A stretch of 64,000 nucleotides of DNA from Perilla frutescens (taxonomy: Eukaryota > Streptophyta > Magnoliopsida > Lamiales > Lamiaceae), in contig BRKX01000011.1 of the NCBI GenBank assembly GCA_026008535.1, positions 51,382,183 through 51,446,182 of the forward strand, in the 5' to 3' direction. The notes under the pieces were generated by a model. It worked only from the letters and a program-made list of their open reading frames with translations. It was not told where the DNA came from and did not search any database. Positions 11,811 to 22,400 of this stretch are shown piece after piece. The translations under genes were made by a program, and so were the position numbers. The first letter of the stretch is position 1. Every line of letters starts with the position of its first letter.

Positions 11811-12388
11811 AAGTTGAATTCGAAATCGACTTCGATCCTGAACGGTATCCTCTAAAAATTTACTATTTATCTTGTTCTTTTGTCTCAAATAGAGAGATCC
11901 CCCATTCCAGAGGTCTAATCTCACATCAGAGCATCAAAGCAAGGTAAAAAATTGGTGAAAAATAACAGGATGAGCGGAGTTGAAACTTAATCAACATAAA
12001 ATGAAGAGACATCATTTGTCCATTATGCATAATCAGATATCCGTAATTACATTTACCTTTAATTCAGACGAATCAAAAATGTATATATGCGTTAAAACTA
12101 GCAACTAAACACACGAATTAAACTTGATCAGCAGTGGCTTCGTCTCCAGCCTCGACCGTAACCTCAGCAGCCCTACTCTTTGCCTGAACTTCAACTTTAT
12201 CCTCGACCTCTAGGAAGGACAGATTGAGATCAGACATTCTTTCTTTGATCTCTTTGACGACTGCAACTCCTTATTCTTGGTATAAGGCCTCCTTGTGGGG
12301 GACGAACTCCAAAGAATTCACCAGGGCATACATCAAGGTCAAAGAGCCGCTCTTTGAGACCTCTTGCAGCAAAAGAGGCATTGAGCTC

Positions 12389-13334
12389 TGTAAGCAATTG
12401 AATTTTTATCGCCAATCAAATGATGCCACGTGGAAATTAAAATGATTAAATACCAAATTAAATTATTTATTTATATTTTAGGAATTTTATTTGATCAAAT
12501 TCCTAAATAAAATAAATAATAATTTGATATTTAATATGTGGAAATTCTCAACCAATAAGCGATTGACAAGTGTCGAGCTCATGCATAGAATCAACATATT
12601 GATGTATGTGATCATAAATGGTAAGGTACCAATAAAATCAAGCCACACAAGCCCTAACAAATGCACTAATGAGACATCGCCACGTAAGCCCTAAAAGCAC
12701 TCTCATTTGCCTATAAATAGAGGCCTTGGCCAAGGGATATCAACACAATTTGAAGAGCTCAAGACTTGGAGGAAGTTGGTGTGAAGAAATCCTCTCTCGA
12801 CCTTCAAGGCGTTCGCGTGAAGAACCAAAGCGTTCTACATCAAAATCATCCGAGCTTGAAGTTTGATCCGGAATCAAGGTGCTACACCCTCCGATCGACA
12901 TTTCCAAGCTTCAAATCTTCAAGTTCGTTCTTGAAGATTCAAGGCGTTCTTCATCAAGATCGTCTAAATCCATCGTTTGATCCAAGATCGAGGTCTCGAC
13001 GATCCAAATCAACGTTTTCAAGCTTCAAATCTTTGAGTTGTTCTTGAAGATTCAAGGCGTTCTTCATTAAGATCGTCCAAATCCACCATTTGATCCGGAG
13101 TCAAGGTCCTGACCATCCGAATCAACGTTATAAACTCCAAAAATTAAATTCGTGAAAATCGAAGAGGCAAATCCACCTTGAAGATCTTAAAGAACACGAA
13201 GATCAAATCTTGAAGAGAAGAATCAGAAGATCAAATAGAGAATCGAACCACAAATTGTAATTTCAATCCAAAAATATTTTCTTTGTACGATTTTCCAGTG
13301 TTTATTAATTTAAATACTCGGAATTTGTGTTACA
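12389..13334 (+). repeat. 5' LTR of the nested element
   Basis: 946 bp, TG...CA ends. A TATAAATA box lies at 12712-12719. The R/U5-like part (about 12790-13120) contains three diverged copies of a roughly 110-bp unit around TTCAAGGCGTTCTTCATCAAGA, so the LTR itself carries tandem repeats. The candidate primer site starts 3-4 nt after the LTR end (TCTAGCACGCCCAGTGGGAC, from 13338); I cannot name the tRNA with certainty. Confidence 0.85.
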
Positions 13335-13404
13335 AATTCTAGCACGCCCAGTGGGACCTTCTCTACTTCTCATCTCTTCTCTTCATCAAGTCTCAAATTT
13401 GAAG

Positions 13405-14523
13405 ATGTCTAACGTCTCAAACACGTTGGAATCCATCGCAAAAGGTGTCGGAGTGACTACGAGGAATATGGCCAAGCAAGCATTGGAAGCCTCCAAGATG
13501 GCTACTGTTGAGAAAGCAGTGCCCCATATTGAGGGAGTCGATGCGGGCAATGAAGGAATGGAAAGTGATTTCCCATCACAAGCAAGCGGCTCACTCAAAG
13601 CAGCTGTCATGATGGCAAACGATTCCACTATGGAGGATCAACTTGCAAATATAACTAAGCTCATCGAAGGACTTCACAAGCGTATGCAGTATCAAGATGA
13701 TGAAATCTCAAAGCTTAAGAAAGAGAAGGATGAGGCGAGTCGTGCAAATGATGAAGTGAACGATGAAAATGGCGACGAAGAAACACCCGCAAAGAAGCAG
13801 ACAAATATGGAGGAAACGTTTGCGTCCAAAGGATTTCAAGTCTCCGATGATGGATTCATCCAAATTAATCAGCTGAAAGAGTTCATCGAAGGAACCATCA
13901 AGAGCAGGTTTGATGGAGGCTTTAAGTCATCATCGGCTTATTCCAAGCCGTACACCCAAAGGATAGACGATCTGAAGATGCCTTCAGGTTATCAACCTCC
14001 CAAGTTTACGCAATTCGATGGAAAGGGCAACCCCAGACAGCACATTGCTCATTTCATTGAAACGTGCAACAACGCTGGAACCTACGGGGACTATTTGGTA
14101 AAACAGTTTGTCCGTTCACTCAAAGGAAATGCATTCGACTAGTACATGGACTTGGAGCCCAACTGGATCGACAGTTGGGGGCAGTTGGAATACGAGTTTC
14201 TCAACCGTTTCTATAGTACAAGAAAAACGGTGAGCATGGTAGAACTCACAAACACTCGTCAGTAGGATGAAGAGCCTGTCATCGACTACATCAACAGATG
14301 GAGAAATCTATGTCTCAATTGCAAAGACCGTTTGTCCAAGACTTCCGCCATTGAGATGTGCATTCAAAGAATGCGATGGGGCCTTCAGTATATCCTTAAA
14401 GGGATCCAACCAAGGACCTTTGAAGACTTGGCTACGAGGGCTCATGATATGGAGCTAAGTATGACCGCTAGTGGAATTAAGGAACCACCAATCCAAGAGT
14501 CCCGAAAGCCAAAGGAAAGATAA
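13405..14523 (+). pseudogene. gag of the nested element (decayed)
   Basis: The frame starts MSNVSNTLESIAKGVGVTTR. A coiled-coil-like charged stretch follows (about residues 95-150). The retrotransposon gag domain then runs from about 13990 (QPPKFTQFDGKGNPRQHIAHF) through RSLKGNAFD, LEYEFLNRFYSTRKTVSM and PVIDYINRWRNLC. Stops at about 14140, 14263 and 14521 interrupt the single reading frame; the stop after GNAFD sits where relatives have tryptophan. Changes of this type fit C-to-T/G-to-A decay of methylated DNA. The family is typical of Ty3/gypsy gag of the Tat/Ogre group. Confidence 0.8.
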
Positions 14524-15481
14524 GAATTCAAGAAAGGGGGCAAGCCAGTTGATAAAAACCCAAAGAACGAATCCATGGCAGTGAAAGCAACGGCCGTCAA
14601 ATTCCAGAAGAAGGAAGAGGCTAAGGGAAAAAACAACACTCCACCAGAAAGAGTACAAATGAAGTTTACTCTAAAGGAAATGCAGTAAAGAGAATACCCC
14701 TTCTTAGACTCAGATGTTCCTGGAATCTTTGAGGACTTGCTCAAAGAAAAACTTATCGAATTACCTGAAATGAAGCGACCCGAGGAGTCAGGATGAACTG
14801 ATGACCCGAAATACTGCAAATACCACCATCTGGTTGGGCATCCTATACAAGATTGCTTCATCTTTAAAGATAAGGTTATGCAACTGTCGCGCCAAGGAAA
14901 GATATCACTCGAAGAGGATGGTGCTTCCACTAATCTCGTCACGTTAGAATCCAGCAATATGATAAGTGATGAAGAAGTTCCGAATCAAGCAAAAGACCAA
15001 CTTGAGAATGAAATATCCGCAGTTGTTGATGAATACATAACCTTCACTGATGAAGATTTGGAGCTTGGTTCTGACCCTCACAATCGACCTCTATTCGTCA
15101 GTGGCTATGTTCGTGAACAAAAATTGAATAGGATACTCATTGATGGGGGATCTGCAGTCAATATCTTGCCTCTGCGCACGTTGAAGAAGTTAGGAATCTC
15201 AACTGACGAACTTTCAACTAGCCGACTGATGATCCAAAGTTTTAACCATGAAGGACAGAGGGCTCTCGGCTCAACAAGATTGAATCTACTAATGAATGAT
15301 ATGGCTTCGACAGCACTATTCCACGTGATAGATGCTAAGACATCCTATAATATGCTTCTTGGACGACCGTGGTTGCATGAAAATAGGGTTGTCCCTTCAA
15401 CATTGCACCAATGCTTCAAATATTATCATGGTGGTATTGTGAAGAAGGTGGTCGGAGATAACAAGCCTTTTATGGAGTCTG
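14524..15481 (+). pseudogene. Zinc knuckle and protease region of the nested element (decayed, truncated)
   Basis: Continues in the gag frame after the stop near 14521, with further stops near 14686 and 14797. A CX2HX4HX4C motif (CKYHHLVGHPIQDC) lies at 14816-14860. The aspartic protease domain has its active site LIDGGSAVNILP at 15137-15172 and the terminal LLGRPWLHE at 15355-15381. The coding sequence then runs straight into the 22-bp LTR remnant. A polyprotein of this kind would normally continue into RT, which is absent here. Confidence 0.8.
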
Positions 15482-17114
15482 AATACTCGGAATTTGTGTT
15501 ACAAGCTCCTTGATCTTCGCCTCTGCAGTACTCGACGAGGCTTGAAGATTGTCCTTCTCCATCTTTATCTTGGCTTGAAGTTCGAGGTTATTCTCGAGTA
15601 GTACCTGGGCTCCGGCCGCTACAGCCCAAGCCGCATCCCTCTTGCCCACGAGAGCCGACTTCCTAGGAGCCATGTCCTTTCTTTCCTCAGCAATGTTCCC
15701 CAGCTCTTCAAAGAGCTCGAAGACCCTCTTTTGTAATCCCTCCGTATGAGTCGTGAGACGCTGGCAGAGGAGATATTGGCTGTATAGGACTTGAGATCAA
15801 CGTTCAAAGAAGTCAATATATATATATATACACACACATAAGAGTTACCTTGGACATTTGATCGAATGACAAGAAGGCCTGCTGCTTGAGGCTGTCCTTT
15901 TCAAAGTCCTCTGGGGTACCCTAACCCGCGACAGACCTCTGTACATCCATGATGAAGGGCTCTTCCGAGGAGGTTGAGAGGCATCCACGTCGATCACTAC
16001 CGAGGCCGGTGGAAGTAGCAAAACCATAGCAGTATCAGGAGCATCGATCCTTGGGCGCTTAGGAGGAGGGTAAATTACTCCAGAGGGATTCGCATCCCCC
16101 GACCTCTCCACTCCCAAAGCCTGCAAACTTTCCCGCTTAGCGGCCGTTAGAGCCTTGACCTTCACATCCGGGAGATTGATCTTGAGTTTTCCCATCCCGT
16201 CAAATAAGAATCGACCATCGCGGAATCTGTCGAACTCTCAGAGCTCCTCGGGGAGCAGATAAGCCTCCTCAATGTGATCAACTTCGGCACCGGTGAGCTC
16301 TCGACGTAGGGGATATCCTGCACAAATGAAAAATCATTAAGTTCATATGGTAAGAATGAAAAGAAAGATAAAAATCAGCTTGAAGACCCACGGGCTTCAC
16401 TGAATGCAGCAGGGATGATCGTATCTTCTGAGGTACGAGCCGAGATGAAAATAAACTTGGGCTTCCAATCACCCGAGGAGGAAGGTAGCTTGGATATCAA
16501 GGGAGTTCGACCTCCCACCCACTTCATGAAATAATAAAACCCTGGTTGCCCGACCTTAACAACCAATCTGTATATCAAGTGCCATTCGTCGATGCTGGGT
16601 TCAGGGAAGCTGAGCTCCTTCCACAGGCAGTACATCCCCATTATGTGAAACTACCCAATTGAAGTGATTTGATCAAGGGCTATCCCATAGAAATGGACGA
16701 TCTTAGCAAAGAAATGATGAACAGGGAGTCCAACTCCTTTCTCAGTAACAAGCGTATAGAACGTCGTGAACCCGAGCGAAGGTCGATGCGCTCATTCGAA
16801 GGGTCGAGGAGATTGAATCTCAACCCCGTCTCCCGAAATCGGTGGCAAGGCTAGCCATTTCAGAAGTTCCTCGCTAATCTTTGGAGCAATCTCCGAAGCC
16901 CGGAACCTATCCCCAGTAGATTGGACGTCTCAAGGGTGAGTCTTTTGTTTTTCGCAGAGGTATCCGTCACTGTCGAGGTTGGGCATTTGTTAACCGCCGT
17001 CCCACTGACGGACTGAGGAATGATAGTCGCCAGGGCTTTACCCTTGCCCAAGATTTTTGCCATCGGAGCCACCGGACTGCTCTGAGCCGGTGAAGCTCTC
17101 CTCCGCACCATCAC

Positions 17115-17592
17115 TCCAGCTTATCCCTTCCTCTCCGGCGGCTGAATCATCGCTAGCACCCATCCCACCAAAAATTCAACAAAACCACCAGAAATCCAAC
17201 AAAACCCATCATAAATCCAAAACCCTTTGGAAATCCAACAAAATCCCCCAGAAACCAAGAAATCCCTCAAGATTTCAGAAAATACCAAACCCCACGAAAA
17301 TTTTTAAAATCCGAACACTCACGCCGTGCAAAAATTAAAAAGAGGGAGATAAGAGAATAACCTGAAATTACAGCTTAAATAGACTCGAAAAGATCGATAG
17401 TATTCATGTCCAAAGTGGAGTCTCCAAACGGGTTTAAACATGAAAAATGCGGAGGCAGTTGGAGAAAATTACGGTGCGAAATTTGAAATATTGGGAAAAA
17501 ACGTATTGACGCGGTCCAGGCCACATGTTTTAAATCAGACGGTAGATCTTTACCTAGTAAAAAGGGAAAAGTAACCTGAAATCGAACAGTCA
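17115..17592. other. Element 3' non-coding region upstream of the antisense gene
   Basis: Likely the promoter and 5' leader side of the antisense gene. A C/A-rich run of CCACCAGAAATCC-like words lies at 17165-17290. An alternative antisense start at 17163 runs in a different frame and stops after about 42 codons. No other coding sequence recognised. Confidence 0.4.
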
Positions 17593-17593
17593 G

Positions 17594-17890
17594 ACTTGTA
17601 TCCAAGTCTGGATCTCCATGAGGTCTGCTCTCACGACCTCGAAAGCTCCCCCGGGACTTGTCTCCAAGTCTGGAGCCTTATGAGGTCTGCTCTCATGACC
17701 TCGAAAGCTCCTCGGGGACTTGTCTCCAAGTCTGGAGCATCATGAGGTTTGCTCTCACGACCTCAAAAGCTCCTCCCAAGACTTGTCTCCAAGTCTGGAG
17801 CTCCATGAGGTCTGCTCTCATGACCTCGAAAGCTCACCCGGGACTTGTCTCCAAGTTTGGAGCTTCATAAGTTCCTCACATGACCCCGAG
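17594..17890 (+). repeat. 62-bp tandem repeat, about 4.8 copies
   Basis: Units start at 17594, 17656, 17718, 17781 and 17843, each beginning ACTTGTCTCCAAGTCTGGAG and containing ATGAGGTCTGCTCTCATGACC. The last copy is truncated. It lies just before the 3' LTR of the outer element. The overlapping plus-strand open frames here are by-products of the repeat. Confidence 0.85.
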
Positions 17891-18003
17891 GATATCCTAA
17901 AGATTAGTATTCAGGTCTGAGGTTACATAAAGATAGTGGTTAGTATCACCGACATTCATTACCCGATCATTGAAATACAATAATCAAGTAATGAGGAGCT
18001 AAC

Positions 18004-18519
18004 TATAGAGGCATTTTTCTCGCTAAGGCCCAAGATCGAGGCCCATAGTGCCGAGACTGTCCGAAGTCGAGGGATCGGGAAGTTTAGAGTAGAAGTCGAG
18101 TTCGCGGGACAGGCAAGATTTAAACCTCCGTTTGTCCAAGTCAAAGGATCCGTTATCAATAGATGATGGACCCGGTCAAAACCCTAAAAGGGATATGATC
18201 GTTCCCATTAAAATCGGCAAGTAGTTATGAGATTCTATATAATCAGTAGGTGCAACTTTGGGGAGAAAAATGGGAAAAAACACATTCATTGAAATACTTA
18301 CGCTCAATCGCTCAAGAAAAGCTTTCTCGAAAACCTTACGTTATTTATCTTTTTCAACATAATTCATCTCATTTATAAACTGCATTCAGACTTGAGCGTC
18401 GGAGACCGATCGATCGTCAACCTCCCGACGATCCTTCGGCTTCACTTAGTTGTTCTTATCTTGTAGGTCGTCGGAGCCCGAATCCAGCATTCTATCAATT
18501 GTAGAATTCGACCTCTACA
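18004..18519 (+). repeat. 3' LTR of the outer gypsy element
   Basis: Matches the 5' LTR from TATAGAGGCATTTTTCTCGC to its last base, ends CTACA, and is followed by the target duplication CCGAC. The first bases TA differ from TG at the 5' LTR. A purine-containing stretch (ATGAGGAGCT, 17991-18000) just upstream is the likely polypurine tract. Confidence 0.88.
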
Positions 18520-18524
18520 CCGAC

Positions 18525-19097
18525 AATTGAAATTATTTAATTACTTCATCATAATATTTAATATCTACCATACTACTTTAGATATAATTAAATACTCGAC
18601 TGATTGCCCACCTAATTTCCCAATTTCCATGTGTGATTTACCATCTTATGTATGAATTAAATTTTTTGTGCACAATTTTTGCTAGGTACGAAAATCATGC
18701 CAATATTCATATTAAATATAGTTTACAATAAAAAAAAAAACATATCAATATATATGAAAAAGTAGTATAGAGATAAACAATTTATATTTTTTTGCCTTCT
18801 CTTTTACTAAAAACTTAATATGGTTTCTAAATTTTTTTGTTTGTCTTGCCTTTTTGACGCGAACTGTCCACTCCTCGGCGATCCAAATATCCAACTTTGA
18901 TGTTATGTAGTCTGAATAAATGATAGATTGTCATAAGATAGATTTATTCACTTTTACTTTTTTTTTAGAATATTAATTTAGAATTCGAATGATGTAAATT
19001 TTCAATAAAACAAAAATCACGTACCTTTAAAAAATAATATTTAATTATTAATTTATATATTATTTATTAAATTTAAATAGTTATTAATTGAAAATTA

Positions 19098-19169
<72 letters not shown>

Positions 19170-19466
19170 ATGACTTTTAACCTTAATTTATTTTGTTCGA
19201 CTCCCACCACGGGCCCCACCCATCCCCTCTCTGGCTCTCTCTAATAAAATGATAAACTGCATTTTTAGATTTTTCTTTAATTTTTTGACTAAAGATGATT
19301 TAGATCTTTTACAACCTGAAAAGTATATAATACAGATTCGGGCGTTTATACCCACCGCGTAGAGTAGAGCCAAACCCCCCGCGTTCTACCAAATAACCGC
19401 CACATCTTCTCTCTCTCTCCTCCCTAATTAAATCCAATTAGGGTTTACTGATTAATTGCATGGGTG
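18525..19466. other. Intergenic DNA upstream of the lipase gene
   Basis: AT-rich, no ORF of note. An (AAT)n microsatellite of about 70 bp lies at 19099-19168. Positions 19370-19466 (CT-rich run, then AATTAGGGTTTACTG) have the look of the 5' leader of the following gene. Confidence 0.5.
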
Positions 19467-22400
19467 ATGGAGACGCTGCAGAGACGGGTGGAGACTTGGA
19501 TCAAAGATCAGAGCACCAAAATCATGAAGGTGACGTGGCCTCCGCCGTGGAGGATTCCGGCGAAGTGGCCGTGGCAGGACGGCCGTCGCGAGCGGCAGAG
19601 GAGGCTTCAGGAGGAGATGGTGCGCCGCAAGAAGCAACTTCAGGAGCTCTGCTACGCCGTCAAGGCTGAGACGCTCTCCGATTTGCAGGAAATCTTATGC
19701 TGCATGGTCCTCTCCGAGTGTGTCTACAAGGTGCTTCGCTCTTTGATTTATGGCTGACACTGTCGATGTTGAGATCGTGATTGTTTACATTTTGATCTTA
19801 TTTGGATGAGGATTTTTGTCCATTTGTGTTTGTGAGTGTTACTGTGGTGAAACGATGCTTTGGTTTCATTTTAATTTGCTAAATCATTTAATTTTGTTTT
19901 TGGTTGGAGTTCTTCTCTTGCATTTTCGGAGCTGCATATTTGTTTGAAGACTTGAACTTATTGGTAGTGTTCCCTGCAATACAGGTTATGATGTTTATGA
20001 ACACATGAATTCCCCTCTATAAAATTTTGAATGCCTTTTCACTATCTATTTTGAAGTAGTCAGAGACGTGTTTAACAAATATAGTATGACTTGGAAGAAA
20101 GATTCATGTGGTATGAAATGGAGAATCCATGATAATTTGGAATTTGATTCTTCACTGCCAAGTATATTGCATTGATAACAGAATCAGCGACTGTAAGTTT
20201 TCCATTACAGTATATAATTGTTAAACCGATCAAGTTGTATAGCTGTTGTTCAATATGATCTGTGTCGAGGGAACCTTCAATATTAGTTTCTAGCATATCT
20301 TAAGTATTGAAACTCAGTTTTCTGTGCATATCTTCTTTATGTTAATTAGGATCGTACTTTCTAGTTCCTGACATTAATATTCTGTCTTGATAGAGACCTG
20401 CTGCAGAGATGCTTCGAGCAGTAAACAAATTTAAGGCTGACTTTGGAGGGCATTTAGTTTCTTTAGAGCGTGTCCAACCATGTTCAGATCATGTTCCTCA
20501 CAGGTGTTCAAATGAAATATTACTCTTGCTATTTCATTATTCTCCATCATTCTTGATAAAAATTAATCTGAACTATTAAGTTAATACGCCCCATCTGATG
20601 GTGCTTTCAGTGAATCTATTTTCTACTTCTTATGGTAACGGCTATGCAAGGACATACAAGAAGATTCATAAAAATGGGTGTGTATCTGTGCTTAGGAATT
20701 ATTTTATTAGGAATTGTATATGAATGTATGCAAAGTTGTAAAGAATATTAGTCTTAGAGAAGAGGAACATATCTTAAGTAGTTGGTATCATACATAAGCT
20801 CAATTTGTTTGAGAGGTAAGAACATTTTGTTTACTCTCAAAGGTGAGAACCGATCATCGTTAAGGAGACGTAGAGAGTGCCAATTTCTCGCTTGACTTGT
20901 GTGTCATCTGTTTCTTTTTAAGTCCTTATCAGGAACTAAGATGTTTGCTTTCTGTTCACTGCCATCTGATTGTCTACTACCTTTTATTGCTTTAAGTTTA
21001 TGAACTATTGTCCCTTTTTCCTTTTTTTGCTTCATTTATTGTATACTATTACTATCGTATATGTTTTCTTTTGGCTTAGCTTCATTTGGATGTCTTACAT
21101 CTTAGGTATCTTTTAGCTGAAGCTGGAGACACTTTATTTGCTTCCTTCATTGGGACAAAGCGGTACAAGTAAGTCTGATGCGCATACTTTGGCCATTTTT
21201 TTTTAATCTATTTTATTTCCGAAATCCTTGCTTAAATTGTGTTTTACTTTCTCCTTGCCCTACCTGTTATAAAGGGATATCATGGCTGATGCAAATATAT
21301 TTCAAGGTGCCATATTCCACGATATTGCAACGGAAGACGCACATAGGATCGATGCTGCCAAAATTGACGGTCAAATGAGTAATGGGGAGAACAACACTAG
21401 ACATATCGAGACCAATCTTAAACCAACAAATTCTACACCGAAGCCTGCTGCTCATCGGGTACTTCTATGACACTACATTTTTTACACTGATATGCGACAT
21501 CTGTGATGTACAGAGGATCCCCCCCTCCTTTTTTTTTATTTTACTGCCGAAGCTAGATTTTCTTTTATCCTCTGTTTGTTGTTAACATTCTTCATCCATC
21601 ACTAGGGATTCATGGCTCGTGCTAAAGGAATTCCTGCATTGGAGTTATACAGGCTAGCCCAGAAAAAGAGGCGAAAACTGGTGTTATGTGGACATTCACT
21701 TGGTGGAGCAGTAAGTTTTTCATTTATGCACAGTAGCTTGCTCTACCTTTACTTTTTTACTCTTTTAGAGTGAATTCACTTGCTTTGTCGATAACCTATT
21801 CAGGTAGCTGTTTTGGCAACCCTTGCAATTTTGAGAGTTATCGCTGTTACATCTACTGAAAAGATACAGGTTAAGTGTATCACATTCTCCCAGCCTCCAG
21901 TAGGAAATGCTGCTCTTAGAGAGTATGTGTACCATTTTATTTGCTGTTCTGTTATAGTGGGTTTCTGCTGTCAAGCTTTCTGATTTGCTTTTTTTCAGCT
22001 ATGTTAATGGAAAAGGATGGCAGAATTATTTCAAGACCTATTGCATTCCTGAAGACTTGGTGCCTCGAATCTTATCTCCAGCATATTTTCATCATTATAA
22101 CTCACAGAATCCTACGGGGCCAGCCATGAATGGAATTCCACCATCAGTGTCAAAATACGGTGAAGGATTTGAGAAACAGAAGACAAATAGATTGAAAGAG
22201 AATGAAGGGGAGCAATTGGTTCTGGGTTTGGGTCCTGTGCAGAATCCCTTTTGGAGACTTTCTAGACTTGTTCCTATAGAAGGTCTTCGAAGACAGTTCT
22301 ATAATAGGGGAAATAAAGTTGAGCCAGTCGAAACATCTGTTACTGATGCTACTGCAACATCAACTATTGATGACTTAGCTACTACTCCACAATCTCTTGA

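Larger units (their letters stand above)
12384..15508 (+). mobile_element. Nested Ty3/gypsy element, internally deleted, with 5-bp target duplications
   Basis: The element proper is 12389-15503, flanked by AGCTC at 12384-12388 and 15504-15508. It begins TGTAAGCAATTG and ends TTGTGTTACA. The left LTR is complete. The right end keeps only the last 22 bp of the LTR (15482-15503, identical to 13313-13334), fused directly to the end of the protease region. RT, RNase H, integrase and almost the whole 3' LTR were therefore lost in one deletion. The gag-pro segment is in one frame interrupted by about five stops. It lies in the antisense gene of the outer element and so is the younger insertion. Confidence 0.9.
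12118..17114 (-). pseudogene. Antisense gene of the Tat-type element (Transposase_28/putative gypsy-type family), split by a nested insertion
   Basis: Read on the minus strand, this resembles the extra antisense ORF of plant Tat elements, whose product is usually labelled 'putative gypsy type transposon' protein (role unknown). A start at 17114 gives a basic N-terminal region. Then comes VHHFFAKIVHFYGIALDQI near 16690-16745 and a core with WKELSFPEPSIDEWHLIYRL (16560-16625) and PGFYYFMKWVGG (16512-16550). A second part carries YPLRRELTGAEVDHIEEAYL (about 16255-16318) and continues through 15845; a coiled-coil-like helix region follows at about 15510-15780. The nested element at 12389-15503 interrupts it, and it ends with a stop at 12118-12120. 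Segments switch frame across AT-rich gaps with splice-like signals (near 16320-16390 and 15790-15850), suggesting introns. Several frameshifts and stops indicate decay. Confidence 0.7.
5487..18524 (+). mobile_element. Tat/Ogre-lineage Ty3/gypsy LTR retrotransposon with 5-bp target duplications
   Basis: The element proper is 5492-18519, flanked by the direct repeat CCGAC at 5487-5491 and 18520-18524. The LTRs begin TGTAG (5') or TATAG (3') and the 3' LTR ends CTACA. Internal order on the plus strand is primer site, gag, protease, reverse transcriptase, a gypsy-type RNase H, a second RNase H and integrase. These are followed by tandem repeats, an antisense gene, more tandem repeats and the 3' LTR. 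Integrase after RNase H defines Ty3/gypsy; the doubled RNase H and the extra antisense ORF are known traits of the Tat/Ogre lineage. Every coding domain carries stops or frameshifts, so the copy is dead. By eye the LTRs differ at roughly 35-45 positions, implying an insertion several million years old. A second gypsy element is nested inside it. Confidence 0.9.

Noticed and set aside
17658..17920. Open frames with repeated protein blocks (SPSLE..EVCSHDLES)
   Set aside because: They are translations of the 62-bp tandem repeat, without start context or family.
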